A DNA stretch of 64,000 nucleotides from Gemmatimonadota bacterium (GCA_003222085.1 QHUK01000005.1:45844-109843); one strand, 5' to 3'. Positions 1 through 8,936 are shown, counted from the first letter of the stretch. Notes: a model not told the origin generated them from the sequence alone. Numbers and translations are program-made.

Positions 1-90
1 CAACAGACCAAGCTCAAGAACACGCTGCGGTGGCTGATGGGCGAGGAGCAAATCACCCACCTCGGTATCGAGTACTACGAGAAGGCGTGA
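1..90 (+). CDS. C-terminal end of an unidentified protein (cut by the window start)
   Basis: The first 29 codons read openly from base 1 and end in TGA at 88-90, giving a polar C-terminus that finishes [12 protein letters not shown]. The next gene starts on the GTG that overlaps this stop (GTGA), so the two are probably in one operon with the copper genes. Too little is visible to assign a family. Confidence 0.6.
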   Translation, partial: QQTKLKNTLRWLMGEEQITHLGIEYYEKA

Positions 91-512
91 GCGTCGCGCA
101 GTACGTCGTTACGGCTGTCGGCCTCGCCGCCATCGTCTGGGTGCTGTGGTACTTCCTGCTCTCACGGGGGTCCGCCACCGGGGCGCGCACCGTTGCCGGC
201 GTGCAGGAAGTGCGGGTGGTCGTAAAAGGGGGCTACACACCCGATACGGTCGTCGTACGGGCCGGCGAGCCGGTGCGGCTCCAGTTTTACCGCGACGAGA
301 CCGCGGACTGTTCCGAGCGGGTCGTGTTCGAGGACTTCGGGATCGACGCCGTGCTCCCGGCGTTTCAGACTACGCCCGTCGAGTTCACACCCGAGGAGGC
401 GGGCGAATTCCGCTTCCGCTGCGGTATGAACATGCTGAAGGGGCTCCTCGTGGTGGAGCCTGCCGGCGCCGACCGGCGGCCCTCGACCTCCCCGCACGCA
501 TCCCATGAGTAA
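87..512 (+). CDS. Membrane-anchored cupredoxin-like protein
   Basis: This 141-residue protein has one N-terminal membrane segment (about residues 7-25) followed by a single beta-sandwich domain of the cupredoxin type. Likely metal ligands are Cys75 and the C-terminal loop C-G-M-N-M (Cys112, Met114, Met116), as in small copper-binding cupredoxins. GTG at 87 is chosen because it overlaps the previous stop and puts the membrane segment at the N-terminus; the frame is open further upstream but would add unrelated residues. The end overlaps copA by 8 nt. It probably binds copper outside the membrane and works with the CopA exporter; that role is inferred from context. Confidence 0.8.
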   Translation: MSVAQYVVTAVGLAAIVWVLWYFLLSRGSATGARTVAGVQEVRVVVKGGYTPDTVVVRAGEPVRLQFYRDETADCSERVVFEDFGIDAVLPAFQTTPVEFTPEEAGEFRFRCGMNMLKGLLVVEPAGADRRPSTSPHASHE

Positions 513-3063
513 GGCCCGCATCGTCCTGCCGATCGAGGGGATGAGCTGCGCCTCGTGCGCCGCCACCGTGCAGGCGGCGCTGGGGAGCGCCGGCGGCGTC
601 GCCCACGCCACGGTCAACTACGCCACCGGCAAGGGCGCCGTGGACTATGACGACGCCGAGACGAACGTGACCGAGCTGATCAAGACGGTCCGGGCGGCGG
701 GCTACGACTGCGGCCAGGCCGGCGTCACGTTCACCGTCGACCAGCTGCACTACGCGCCGAGCGTTGCGCCGCTCGAGCAGGCGTTGCGCGACGTGCCGGG
801 CGTGATCCGCGCCGCCGCCAACCAGGCCACTGAGATCGTCACGGTGGACTACATCCCGGGCGCCACCACCGCCGCGGCGCTGGAGCAGGCCGTCGAGCGG
901 GCGGGCTTCCGCGTGGCCGAGCCGATTGCCGCCGAGGATCCGCTCGAGCGGGAGCGGCTCGCCCGGGCGCGCGAGGTCCGCTCGCTCGCGGGGAAGTTCG
1001 CCCTCGCGGCCGCCGTGACGCTCGTGAGCATGCTCGGCTCGATGGCGCTGATGGCGCACGACGCCGATGCGACGGTGAAGCGGGTCGATCTGCTCGGACG
1101 CCTGCTCATGCCCCTCGCCGTGCGATTCCAGGAGAGCCTCGCCGGGCGCGGCACGCTCGACCCGCAATGGATCAAGGTCGGGCTCGCCTTGCTCACGCTG
1201 CCGGTGGTGGTCTGGTCCGGTGGCCAATTCTACCGGGGCGCCTGGAGCGGCTTCCGGCACCGCACCGCCGACATGAACACGCTCATCGCCGTGGGCACGG
1301 GCGCGGCCTACCTGTATTCGCTCGTCTCCACCTTCGCCCCCGGTGCCTTCGCTGCGGCGGGCCGTCCGGCCGATGTGTACTACGAGGCCGTGTCCGCCAT
1401 CATCGCGCTGATCCTCCTCGGGCGGCTGCTCGAGGCACGCGCCAAGGGCCGTACCTCGGAAGCGATCCGGCGCCTCGCCGGGCTTCGCCCCCGCACGGCG
1501 CACGTCGTCCGCGAGGGCAAGGAGACCGACATCGCGGTCGAGGCGGTCGTACCGGGGGATCTCGCGATCGTGAAGCCTGGCGAAAGGATCCCCGCGGACG
1601 GTATCGTCACCGAGGGGGCCTCCGCGGTGAATGAATCGATGCTGACCGGAGAGCCAATGCCCGTGGCCAAGAAGATCGGTGACGAGGTCATGGGCGCGAC
1701 GCTGAACACGACGGGCAGCGTGACGTTCCGCGTCACGCGGGTCGGCAAGGACTCCGCGCTGGGTCAGATCGTGCAGCTGGTCGAGGACGCCCAGGCCACC
1801 AAGGCGCCGATCCAGAAGCTCGCCGATCGGGTCGCGGGCGTGTTCGTGCCCATCGTTATCGCACTGGCGATCGCGGTGTTCGTGATCTGGTACGACCTGG
1901 GGCCCGCGCCGGGTCTGGTGTTCGCGACCGTGGGGCTCGTGACGGTGCTCATCATCGCCTGTCCCTGCGCGCTCGGCCTCGCCACGCCCACGGCGATCCT
2001 CGTGGGCACGGGCCGGGCCGCCGAGTACGGCGTGTTGATCCGGAGCGGCGAAGCGCTCGATCGACTCGCCCGTGTCCGCACCCTGCTGCTCGACAAGACC
2101 GGTACTATCACCGAAGGTCGGCCATCCGTCACGCATATCGTCACCGCCAAGCGGGCGGACGACACGCCGCTGGCGCCGGCCGAAGTGCTCAGGTGGGCCG
2201 CCTCGGTGGAGCAGCGCTCGGAGCACCCGCTCGCGCTCGCCGTGGTCAGGGCGGCCAAGGATCGGCAGGTCGAGATGCTGCCGGTCGAGAGGTTCGCGGT
2301 CATGGAAGGACGGGGAGTGCGCGGCACCGTGGACCGCCGCATCGTCGAGGTGATCTCGTTGCGCCACGCTCGCGAGCGTACCCTCGAGCTCGGGACGCTC
2401 GGTCCGGACGCGGACCGCCTCGCGGCCCAGGGGCGCACCCCGGTGATCGTGGTGGTGAACAACACCGTGTATGCGGTGATTGCGATCGCCGACCCGATCA
2501 AGCCGACCACGCCCCAGGCGGTGGCCTCTCTGAAGCGAATGGGACTCGCGGTCATGATGGTGTCGGGGGACTCAAAGCGTGGCGCGCAAGCGGTGGCCAA
2601 CGAGGTTGGGATCGACGATCTCGTGGCCGAGGTGCTCCCGACGCAGAAGGCCGACATCGTGAAAAAGCTGCAACGGCAGGGCCAGCACGTCGCGATGGTC
2701 GGCGACGGCATCAACGACGCACCGGCCCTGGCGCAGGCCGACGTGGGGATCGCGATCGGGACGGGCACCGACATCGCCATAGAAGCGTCGGACGTGACCC
2801 TGATCCGCGGCGATCTGCGCGACGTGGTGACCGCGATCCAGCTGTCACGGCGCACCATGGGGACGATCAGGCTGAATCTGTTCTGGGCGTTCGTCTACAA
2901 CGTGATCGGCATCCCCGTCGCCGCCGGGGCGCTGTACCCGTGGTTCCACGTGCTGCTCTCGCCGGTGCTCGCCAGCGCGGCGATGGCGTGGTCCAGCCTG
3001 AGCGTGGTCCTGAACAGCCTGACGCTGCGGCGGTTCAAGCCGGCATGGGAGGAGAGCCGGTGA
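505..3063 (+). CDS. copA: Copper-exporting P1B-type ATPase CopA
   Basis: The 852-residue protein carries an N-terminal HMA domain with the GMSCASC motif (Cys15, Cys18). A second HMA-like fold (about residues 73-142) has lost its CxxC. All P-type ATPase signatures are present: the TGEPMPV actuator motif, the membrane Cys486-Pro-Cys488 metal site, the phosphorylated Asp530 in DKTGT, the SEHP motif and GDGINDAP. The YN pair and the MAWSS motif in the last membrane helices are those of the Cu(I)-specific group. It should pump Cu(I) out of the cytosol. It overlaps the cupredoxin gene upstream and a small gene downstream, so translation is probably coupled. Confidence 0.96.
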   Translation: MSKARIVLPIEGMSCASCAATVQAALGSAGGVAHATVNYATGKGAVDYDDAETNVTELIKTVRAAGYDCGQAGVTFTVDQLHYAPSVAPLEQALRDVPGVIRAAANQATEIVTVDYIPGATTAAALEQAVERAGFRVAEPIAAEDPLERERLARAREVRSLAGKFALAAAVTLVSMLGSMALMAHDADATVKRVDLLGRLLMPLAVRFQESLAGRGTLDPQWIKVGLALLTLPVVVWSGGQFYRGAWSGFRHRTADMNTLIAVGTGAAYLYSLVSTFAPGAFAAAGRPADVYYEAVSAIIALILLGRLLEARAKGRTSEAIRRLAGLRPRTAHVVREGKETDIAVEAVVPGDLAIVKPGERIPADGIVTEGASAVNESMLTGEPMPVAKKIGDEVMGATLNTTGSVTFRVTRVGKDSALGQIVQLVEDAQATKAPIQKLADRVAGVFVPIVIALAIAVFVIWYDLGPAPGLVFATVGLVTVLIIACPCALGLATPTAILVGTGRAAEYGVLIRSGEALDRLARVRTLLLDKTGTITEGRPSVTHIVTAKRADDTPLAPAEVLRWAASVEQRSEHPLALAVVRAAKDRQVEMLPVERFAVMEGRGVRGTVDRRIVEVISLRHARERTLELGTLGPDADRLAAQGRTPVIVVVNNTVYAVIAIADPIKPTTPQAVASLKRMGLAVMMVSGDSKRGAQAVANEVGIDDLVAEVLPTQKADIVKKLQRQGQHVAMVGDGINDAPALAQADVGIAIGTGTDIAIEASDVTLIRGDLRDVVTAIQLSRRTMGTIRLNLFWAFVYNVIGIPVAAGALYPWFHVLLSPVLASAAMAWSSLSVVLNSLTLRRFKPAWEESR

Positions 3064-3350
3064 AGTATTTTCATCGGACGACGCTGAGCCCCGACGACGT
3101 GCTGGCGCAGGCGAAAGCATTCTTCGGCGCCCGCCTCGCCCCTGCCGACGAAGCGGCGCGGCGGCGCACCTACGCGGGCGCCCTCGGCAAGGTGACGATC
3201 AGTGCCCGCGCCGAAGGCGGGCATTACACGTTGGTGGAGCTCGGCACCGATCAGGTGGGCGAGTCGGAGCTGGACCGCCTCGCCAAGCGCTTCCTGGCGG
3301 AGGTGCACAAACAGGTGGAGCCGGGCCACGAGCTCCGGGGGGCGTACTAG
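3060..3350 (+). CDS. Hypothetical 96-residue protein of the copper operon
   Basis: GTG at 3060 overlaps the copA stop (GTGA), which fixes the start. The product begins [15 protein letters not shown] and is a small soluble alpha/beta-looking protein with no cysteine, no signal peptide and no membrane segment. I do not recognise the family. Tight coupling to copA suggests a role connected to metal transport, but nothing in the residues shows metal binding. It converges on the copZ-like gene with only a few bases between the stops. Confidence 0.7.
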   Translation: MKYFHRTTLSPDDVLAQAKAFFGARLAPADEAARRRTYAGALGKVTISARAEGGHYTLVELGTDQVGESELDRLAKRFLAEVHKQVEPGHELRGAY

Positions 3351-3354
3351 CCCA

Positions 3355-3570
3355 CTAGCCCGCCACCTTCGCGCCGTACCCCGCCTTCGCGACCGCCGCG
3401 ATGAGCTGGTCCGTCGTCGCGGCGTCGTCGTCGAAATCCACCTCCGCTTCGCCGGCCGAGAGGTCGACGACGGCCGAGTACACACCGGGCGCGCCCGTCA
3501 GCGCCTTCTCGACTTTCATCTGACAGTGCCCGCACGTCATCCCTGTCACCCGCAGCTTCAACGTCGCCAT
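3355..3570 (-). CDS. copZ: CopZ-like heavy-metal-associated (HMA) chaperone
   Basis: The 71-residue product is a single HMA domain with the GMTCGHC metal-binding loop and the usual beta-alpha-beta-beta-alpha-beta pattern. It should carry Cu(I) in the cytosol to CopA. The ATG at 3568-3570 is preceded on the minus strand by a strong AGGAGG at 3575-3580, which decides the start over a longer open frame reaching 3630. The gene converges with the copper operon. The symbol is by family; zinc or another soft metal is not excluded. Confidence 0.88.
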   Translation of the reverse strand: MATLKLRVTGMTCGHCQMKVEKALTGAPGVYSAVVDLSAGEAEVDFDDDAATTDQLIAAVAKAGYGAKVAG

Positions 3571-3630
3571 ACGGCCTCCTCGCGCCGGCGCTTGATTTGG
3601 CCGCTCCGTCCAGCCAAGTTTCACGCCCAC

Positions 3631-3636
3631 TACAAT
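3631..3636 (+). promoter_or_regulatory. -10 box (TACAAT) directly before the E1-alpha start, leaderless type
   Basis: TACAAT lies 7 nt before the ATG at 3644 and no Shine-Dalgarno sequence is present between them. No convincing -35 is seen 16-18 nt upstream. The geometry matches promoters that give leaderless mRNA; transcription has not been shown. Confidence 0.5.
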
Positions 3637-3643
3637 TTACGTC

Positions 3644-4699
3644 ATGGCATCGCGCGCCGCATCGATCCCGCAGTCGCCGCCCTTCCCGGCGGGGCTCACC
3701 CGCGACCAGCTCCTCGAAATCTATCGCTACCTGCGGCTCACCCGGACCCTGGAGGAGCGGCTCACCGCCCTGTACCGCCAGAGCAAGGTCATCGGCGGCC
3801 TGTTCCGCTCCCTCGGTCAGGAGGGGGAGTCGGTCGGGTCGGCCTATGCCCTCGCCCGAGGGCCCAACCCGGACATCCTCTCGCCCCTGATCCGCAACCT
3901 GGGCTCGATGCTCGTCATGGGCGCCCAGCCGCTGGCGATCCTGCGCCAGTACATGGCCAAGGCGGAGGGCCCCACGCGCGGGCGCGAGCTGAACGTCCAT
4001 TTCAACGATCTCGAGAAGGGCTACCTCGGTCAGATCTCGCATCTCGGCGACATGGTTCCGGTGATGGCCGGGATCGCGCTGTCCTTCAAGCTGCGGGGCG
4101 AGCCACGAGTGGGGCTGGTCTATGTCGGCGACGGCGCAACCTCGACCGGGACGTTCCACGAGGGACTCAACTTCGCCGCGGTGCAGCGGGTCCCGCTCGT
4201 GGTGATCGCGGAATACAACCGCTGGGCGTACTCGACGCCCCCCGAGAAGCAGTTCGCGGTGAAGGACCTCGCCGAGAAGGCGAAGGGATACGGCATCCCC
4301 GCCGTGACCGTGGACGGGAACGACGTGCTCGCGGTGTACGAGGTGACCAAGCTCGCGGTCGAGCGGGCCCGGCGGGGTCACGGCGTGCAGTTCGTCGAGG
4401 TCAAGACGTACCGCCGCAAGGGCCACGCCGAGCATGACGACCAGCACTACGTGGCCAAGGACGAGCTCGACTGGTGGGCCAAGGAGAACGACCCGGTCGA
4501 CCGCTACGTGAAGCAGCTGATCCAGCACGAGTGGGCCGAGCAGCGTGAGCTGAAGGCGATCGACGACCGCGTGAAGGTCGAGATCGATCAGGCGACCGAT
4601 GCCTGCATCGACGAACCGCTCCCGCCGGGGGAGTCGGCGCTGGGCGGGGTGTATGCCGGCCCGGCGGCGGCGCCGCGCCACTGGTACCGGAGCCTCTGA
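3644..4699 (+). CDS. 2-oxoacid dehydrogenase E1 component, alpha subunit
   Basis: The 351-residue protein is a thiamine-diphosphate E1-alpha of the pyruvate/branched-chain 2-oxoacid dehydrogenase family. The ThDP motif starts at GDGATSTGTFHEG, and the family's usual NN ending appears here as EYNRWAYSTP. The regulatory-loop and helix pattern (GHAEHDDQHY) also fits. It decarboxylates the 2-oxoacid and passes the acyl group to E2. It is followed by E1-beta with a TGATG overlap and then E2, so the three form one operon; no E3 gene is nearby. Whether pyruvate or branched-chain oxoacids are used cannot be told from sequence alone. Confidence 0.92.
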   Translation: MASRAASIPQSPPFPAGLTRDQLLEIYRYLRLTRTLEERLTALYRQSKVIGGLFRSLGQEGESVGSAYALARGPNPDILSPLIRNLGSMLVMGAQPLAILRQYMAKAEGPTRGRELNVHFNDLEKGYLGQISHLGDMVPVMAGIALSFKLRGEPRVGLVYVGDGATSTGTFHEGLNFAAVQRVPLVVIAEYNRWAYSTPPEKQFAVKDLAEKAKGYGIPAVTVDGNDVLAVYEVTKLAVERARRGHGVQFVEVKTYRRKGHAEHDDQHYVAKDELDWWAKENDPVDRYVKQLIQHEWAEQRELKAIDDRVKVEIDQATDACIDEPLPPGESALGGVYAGPAAAPRHWYRSL

Positions 4700-5679
4700 T
4701 GGCCGACGTCACTTACCTCGAAGCCCTGCGCCAGGGGCTGTGGGAAGAGATGGACCGCGATCCCCGGGTGTTCATTCTGGGGGAGGATGTGGGGGCGTAC
4801 GGCGGCGCGTTCAAGGTGACCGAAGGATTCACCAAGAAGTTCGGCGAGGCGCGCGTCATCGACACACCGATCTCGGAGGCGGCGATCGTCGGCGCGGCGG
4901 CCGGCGCGGCCCACATGGGGATGCGCCCCGTGGCGGAGATGCAGTTCATCGACTTCATCTCCTGCGCCTACGACATGCTCACGAACTACGTCGCCACCGC
5001 GCGCTACCGCGCCGGGCTCGCGACCCCGATCGTCGTCCGGGGTCCCTGCGGCGGGTACGTGCGGGGTGGTCCGTTCCATTCGCAGAACCCCGAGGCGGCG
5101 TTCTTTCACACCCCGGGCTTGAAGATCGTGTATCCCGCCACCGCGCGGGACGCGAAGGGTCTGATCAAGGCCTCGATCCGGGACGACGACCCGGTGATCT
5201 ACCTGGAGCACAAGTGGCTGTACCGCCGGATCAAGGAAGCGCTCCCGGACGAGGAGGAGATCCTCACCCCGATCGGCGAGGCGCGGCTCGCCCGAGAAGG
5301 GAAGGACCTGTCCATCGTCACCTACGGGGCCACGGTCTGGAAGTCGCTCGAGGCGGCGGACCAGCTGGCGAAGGACGACGGCCTCGCGGTCGAGGTGCTC
5401 GACCTCCGGACGCTGTTGCCGATGGACGACGCCGCGATCATGCGGACGGTGCAGAAAACGAACAAGGTACTCATCGTGCACGAAGACACGCGAACCGGTG
5501 GCCTCGCCGGCGAGATCGCCGCGCGGATCAACGAGCAGGCGTTCGCGTGGCTCGACGGCCCGATCATGCGGGTGACCGCGCACGACGTGCCGCTGCCCTA
5601 TGCGCCGACGCTGGAGGATTTCGTGCTGCCGCAGACGGAGGACATCGTGAAAGCGGCGCGTTGGTTGGCGGCGTACTGA
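4699..5679 (+). CDS. 2-oxoacid dehydrogenase E1 component, beta subunit
   Basis: This 326-residue protein matches the E1-beta subunit over its full length. It has the N-terminal LGEDVGAYGGAFKVT region, the TPISE motif that contributes the ThDP-activating glutamate, the RGPCGG loop and a C-terminal transketolase-type domain with VHEDTRTGG. Its ATG overlaps the E1-alpha stop by one base. It pairs with E1-alpha as an alpha2-beta2 heterotetramer in the cytosol. Substrate (pyruvate or branched-chain oxoacid) is not resolved. Confidence 0.93.
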   Translation: MADVTYLEALRQGLWEEMDRDPRVFILGEDVGAYGGAFKVTEGFTKKFGEARVIDTPISEAAIVGAAAGAAHMGMRPVAEMQFIDFISCAYDMLTNYVATARYRAGLATPIVVRGPCGGYVRGGPFHSQNPEAAFFHTPGLKIVYPATARDAKGLIKASIRDDDPVIYLEHKWLYRRIKEALPDEEEILTPIGEARLAREGKDLSIVTYGATVWKSLEAADQLAKDDGLAVEVLDLRTLLPMDDAAIMRTVQKTNKVLIVHEDTRTGGLAGEIAARINEQAFAWLDGPIMRVTAHDVPLPYAPTLEDFVLPQTEDIVKAARWLAAY

Positions 5680-5688
5680 GGAGACTGC

Positions 5689-7047
5689 ATGGCGCGCGTT
5701 GACGTGTTGATGCCCCAGATGGGCGAGTCGATCGCCGAAGGCACCTTGAGCAAGTGGCTCAAGAAGCTCGGCGACGAGGTCAAGCGGGACGAGCCGCTGT
5801 TCGAGATCTCGACCGACAAGGTGGACGCGGAGATCCCGGCGCCGTCCGCGGGCGTCTTGGCCGAGATCAAGGTCCAGGAGGGACAGACTGTCCCGGTGCA
5901 GACGCTCGTGGCGGTGATCGAAACCGACAAGGGCGCCGCCGCCACCGCAGCCCCCGCCACGGCGGCTTCGCCCGCGGCGCCCCCGGTCGCAGCAGCCCAG
6001 CGGGCACCCGCTGCTCCCGGGGGCACCGCGGTCTCGCCGCCCTCAACCTCCCCCGTCCTCCCCCGACCTTCCCCGTCCTCCCCCGTCGTCCCGAAGGGCG
6101 ACGGGGCCGAGACCGCCGACGAGCGCCTGCGCCGCAAATCCACGCCCCTGGTTCGCAAGATCGCGGCCGAGCATCAGGTCGACATCTCGACGATTCCCGG
6201 AACGGGCTTCGCGGGCCGGGTCACCAAGCAGGACATCCTGGGCGTCATCGAGCGCGGGGCGCCGGCACCCACTGCTCCCGGCTCCCGGCTCCCGGCTCCC
6301 GGGGCCTCCGGCCCCGTCCAGCACCCCACCGTCGAGCCCTGGCCGGGCGACCGGGTCGAGCCGTTCTCGAAGATCCGCAAGATCACCGCGGATCACATGA
6401 TCATGTCGCGGCGCACCTCGGCGCACGTGACGAGTTTCTTCGAGATCGACTACAGCCGCGTGGCCGAGCTCCGCCGCAAGCACAAAGCCGCCTACGCGGA
6501 GCGCGGCGTGAACCTCACCTATCTCGCGTTCATCGCGAAGACCTGCGCCGAGAATCTGCGGACACACCCGGTCGTGAACGCCGCCGTGTCGGGCGACAAC
6601 ATCATCTACCGTCGCGATGTGAACATCGGGATCGCGGTGGCGCTCGAGTGGGGGCTCATCGTGCCGGTCGTGAAGCGTGCCGACGAGCTGTCGCTCGCCG
6701 GGTTGGCTCGCACGATCAACGACCTGGGCGAGCGCGCGCGGACCAAGAAGCTTTTGCCCGACGAGATCCAGCGAGGCACATTCACCATCACGAACCCGGG
6801 CGTGTTCGGGTCGTATGCGGGTGCGCCGATCATCAACCAGCCCCAGGTGGCGATCCTCGGCGTGGGCGCGATCGAGAAGCGGCCCAAGGTGGTGACGCTG
6901 GCGGACGGGACCGACACGATCGCAATCCGCACGATGGGGATGGTGTCGATGTCGTACGATCACCGCGTCGTGGATGGCGCCGACGCCGATCGGTTCCTCT
7001 CCGACGTGAAACGCGCGCTCGAGGACTTTCCCGAGGGAGCGATCTAG
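5689..7047 (+). CDS. Dihydrolipoamide acyltransferase (E2) of the 2-oxoacid dehydrogenase complex
   Basis: The 452-residue protein has an N-terminal lipoyl domain with lipoyl-lysine Lys44 in STDKVDAE, a peripheral-subunit-binding domain near residues 145-185, and a C-terminal catalytic acyltransferase domain ending with the YDHRVVDGADA active-site motif. The two Pro/Ala/Ser-rich linkers are encoded partly by short tandem repeats (period 10 at 6047-6086, period 7 at 6274-6301). It begins 9 nt after E1-beta. It forms the core of the complex and transfers the acyl group to CoA. Confidence 0.94.
   Translation: MARVDVLMPQMGESIAEGTLSKWLKKLGDEVKRDEPLFEISTDKVDAEIPAPSAGVLAEIKVQEGQTVPVQTLVAVIETDKGAAATAAPATAASPAAPPVAAAQRAPAAPGGTAVSPPSTSPVLPRPSPSSPVVPKGDGAETADERLRRKSTPLVRKIAAEHQVDISTIPGTGFAGRVTKQDILGVIERGAPAPTAPGSRLPAPGASGPVQHPTVEPWPGDRVEPFSKIRKITADHMIMSRRTSAHVTSFFEIDYSRVAELRRKHKAAYAERGVNLTYLAFIAKTCAENLRTHPVVNAAVSGDNIIYRRDVNIGIAVALEWGLIVPVVKRADELSLAGLARTINDLGERARTKKLLPDEIQRGTFTITNPGVFGSYAGAPIINQPQVAILGVGAIEKRPKVVTLADGTDTIAIRTMGMVSMSYDHRVVDGADADRFLSDVKRALEDFPEGAI
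6047..6086 (+). repeat. Tandem repeat, period 10, inside the first E2 linker
   Basis: Four copies of a 10-bp unit close to CCTCCCCCGT encode a Ser/Pro-rich stretch of the flexible linker. The unit length matches arms of the palindromic repeats found elsewhere in the window, but no complementary arm is adjacent. Confidence 0.7.
6274..6316 (+). repeat. Tandem repeat, period 7, plus a short hairpin inside the second E2 linker
   Basis: Four exact copies of GCTCCCG (6274-6301) run into a perfect 7-bp hairpin CGGGGCC-TCC-GGCCCCG (6300-6316). The stretch codes for the Ala/Pro linker before the catalytic domain. Confidence 0.65.
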
Positions 7048-7049
7048 AC

Positions 7050-7364
7050 ATGCCCAAGGTGCTGACCGCGGCTCGGGTACGTGTGCCTCCGACCAACGAG
7101 GCCGACTACCTCGCCACCCTGCGGGAGTTGTGTCAGTTCGCCGAAGCACGCGGCCAGCGCATCTGGCTGTTCCGCAACGCCAAGGACCCGCAGCTCTTCA
7201 CGGAGTTCTCCGAAAGTCAGACGGAAATGTCACACCGCGCCCAGGCGTCGCGCCTGCCCGAAGAGATCAAGCTGGAGAGGCGGCTGCAGAGCCTCGGGAC
7301 CTACGCCCCGGATGCTTGGGAGCTGTGGAGCGAGGTTTCCCTCGCGGCGCCCACCGAGGCGTAG
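7050..7364 (+). CDS. Hypothetical 104-residue protein
   Basis: Starts at an ATG two bases after the E2 stop. The product (MPKVLTAARVRVPP...) alternates short strands and helices and contains a W-L-F-R-N pattern reminiscent of small ferredoxin-fold (dimeric alpha/beta barrel) proteins; this resemblance is only by eye. It has no signal peptide, membrane segment or cysteine pair. It follows the dehydrogenase genes and probably shares their transcript. Function unknown. Confidence 0.65.
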   Translation: MPKVLTAARVRVPPTNEADYLATLRELCQFAEARGQRIWLFRNAKDPQLFTEFSESQTEMSHRAQASRLPEEIKLERRLQSLGTYAPDAWELWSEVSLAAPTEA

Positions 7365-7373
7365 GGAGCGGCC

Positions 7374-7643
7374 GTGGCGGGGCGGACGATCGTCGTCGAC
7401 GGGGAGACGTGGGAGGTGGCCCCGGCGGGGCGCGTGACGGTGTACGACCGCGACCAGTTCGGCGTGGTGTTCGAGCAAGGGACCGGCCCCGAGCGCCGCC
7501 GTCGCTTCAGCCGCTACGCGCCCGTGGGCAGTCGCAGTCCCGACGCCGCGCTGGCTGAGCTCTCCGAGCGGGAGCTCGTCGACCTGTTCCGGCAGTCCCA
7601 GCCTGCCTGGACCGCGCCGGAGGGTGCCTACGGCGCGCGTTGA
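7374..7643 (+). CDS. Hypothetical 89-residue protein
   Basis: GTG at 7374 follows a purine-rich AGGGAG at a good distance. The product starts MAGRTIVVDGETWEVAPAGR, reads as a short beta-rich domain followed by a helix, and has a basic ERRRRFSRY patch. Its 3' end overlaps the next gene by 20 nt. I do not recognise the family. Codon use is like its neighbours, so it looks real. Confidence 0.65.
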   Translation: MAGRTIVVDGETWEVAPAGRVTVYDRDQFGVVFEQGTGPERRRRFSRYAPVGSRSPDAALAELSERELVDLFRQSQPAWTAPEGAYGAR

Positions 7644-8499
7644 CCTGCACTGCCACTCGACGGCGTCGGACGGGGAATACGCGCCGGCCGAAGTCGCCCG
7701 GCGGGCGCACGCGGCGGGTCTGGTCGCGATCGCCCTCACCGACCACGATACGACCGGCGGCGTTCCCGAGGCAACGCGTGTGGGGGAGACGCTCGGGGTG
7801 CGCATCGTGTCGGGTTGCGAGTTCAGCGTGAAGGCGCCGTGGGGCGAGCTCCACTTGCTCGCGTACTTTCTGCCGCCGGGTCATGCCCGGCTCGAGGAAT
7901 TCCTCGCCGGCACCCGGGCCGCACGCCACCGTCGCGCCGAGCAGATCGTGGGGCACCTGCGCCGGCTCGGCGTCGCGATCGATCTCGGAGACGTCGTGCA
8001 AGCGGCGGACGGCGGGGCGCTGGGGCGCCCCCACGTGGCTCGCCTTCTGGTCCGGCATGGCGTGTGCGTCGACATGAACGAAGCCTTTGCGCGCTATCTG
8101 GGCCGGGGCAGGCCTGCGTACGTCGAGAAGCCGCTCCCGACGCTGCAGCAGGTCACCGAGCTGGTGCACGCGGTCGGTGGCGTCGCCGTCGCCGCTCACC
8201 TCGGCGACCACGGCACGGACGGCCAAATCCGCCAGTTCCAGGAGCAGGGTCTCGACGGCCTCGAGGTGCGTCACCCGAGCCACTCCCCCGGCACCGAGCG
8301 GCGACTCACGGGCATCGCTCAGCGCCTGGGCCTGGCCATCAGCGGCGGCTCGGACTGGCATGGCGACTTGGAGCTCGGGGATTCGCATGCGCCCCTTGGC
8401 GGGCTGGACATTCCCCTCAAATGGCTCGAAGAACTTGAAACGCGTCGAGCAACGGCGTCACGCGAAACCGTCCCGCAGAACCGTAGGGCAATCACATGA
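7624..8499 (+). CDS. PHP-domain phosphoesterase (RNase AM / YciV-like)
   Basis: The 291-residue protein opens with the PHP metal-site motif HCHSTASDG, followed by LTDHDTTGG, GCEFSV and later AAHLGDH and GGSDWHGD, which supply the metal-binding His and Asp residues. This layout is typical of the stand-alone PHP family containing RNase AM (5'-3' exonuclease on short RNA and 5-methyl phosphoester substrates). GTG at 7624 is the only start that keeps the first strand; the GGAGG before it is unusually close. The end overlaps the following selenoprotein gene by ATGA. Confidence 0.85.
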   Translation: MPTARVDLHCHSTASDGEYAPAEVARRAHAAGLVAIALTDHDTTGGVPEATRVGETLGVRIVSGCEFSVKAPWGELHLLAYFLPPGHARLEEFLAGTRAARHRRAEQIVGHLRRLGVAIDLGDVVQAADGGALGRPHVARLLVRHGVCVDMNEAFARYLGRGRPAYVEKPLPTLQQVTELVHAVGGVAVAAHLGDHGTDGQIRQFQEQGLDGLEVRHPSHSPGTERRLTGIAQRLGLAISGGSDWHGDLELGDSHAPLGGLDIPLKWLEELETRRATASRETVPQNRRAIT

Positions 8500-8936
8500 G
8501 CGAGCTGCTGGCCGTCGGCACCAAGGCGCCCCCGTTCACCGCTGCCGCGTCGGATGGCAACACGTACAGCCTGGCCGACGTCCTGAAGACGAAACAGGTC
8601 GCCCTGGTGTTCTATCCCGGCAACAACACCCCCGGCTGAAACCGCCAACTCTCCGCCGTGCGCGATGAGATGGCCAAGTTCCAGAACGCGGGCATCCAGC
8701 CGTTCGGCGTCAACCCCGCCGGTGTGGACGCCCACGCGAGCTACGTGAAGAAGCTCCGTTTCAACTTTCCCCTGCTCTCGGACCCCGACCGCGCGATCGC
8801 CCGCGCCTACCACGCGCTGAAAGACGACGGTCAGGGCATCCAGCGCTCGGTGTACGTCGTGCAGCGGGACGGCACCGTCGTCTTCGCGCGGCGCGGCGCT
8901 CCTCCCGTGGATGAGATCGTCGCGCATGCCTCCTGA
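8496..8936 (+). CDS. Peroxiredoxin (PrxQ/BCP type) with in-frame TGA, probable selenoprotein
   Basis: Starting at ATG 8496, the frame reads 47 codons, meets TGA at 8637-8639, and continues in the same frame for 98 codons to a second TGA at 8934-8936. Across the TGA the protein reads YPGNNTPG-U-NRQLSAVRDE. This is the universal peroxiredoxin motif PxxxTxxC (Pro41, Thr45) with the TGA exactly at the peroxidatic cysteine, position 48. Downstream the family continues normally with SYVKKLRFNFPLLSD, GIQRSVYVV and RDGTVVFARRG, which supplies the conserved Arg. The product contains no cysteine, so Sec48 would be the only redox residue. It should reduce peroxides in the cytosol. It overlaps its neighbours on both sides, which argues against a decaying gene. 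Sec decoding is inferred; no sel genes are in the window. Confidence 0.85.
8645..8673 (+). promoter_or_regulatory. Candidate SECIS hairpin after the peroxiredoxin TGA
   Basis: Bases 8645-8647 can pair with 8671-8673, 8649-8651 with 8667-8669, and 8654-8656 with 8662-8664, leaving the loop CGUGC (8657-8661). One A-A mismatch and a 2x2 internal loop interrupt it. The loop begins 17 nt after the TGA and has G at its second position, as in bacterial SECIS models. It is weaker than the hairpin at 13726. Confidence 0.5.

Noticed and set aside
385..2367. Long minus-strand open frame opposite copA
   Set aside because: Low-complexity Arg/Gly/Asp-rich translation with no domain; the + strand encodes a complete CopA.
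8637..8639. In-frame TGA in the peroxiredoxin gene read as a nonsense mutation (pseudogene)
   Set aside because: The stop falls exactly on the catalytic cysteine, downstream codons keep family motifs, both ends overlap functional neighbours, and a second gene in the window shows the same pattern.
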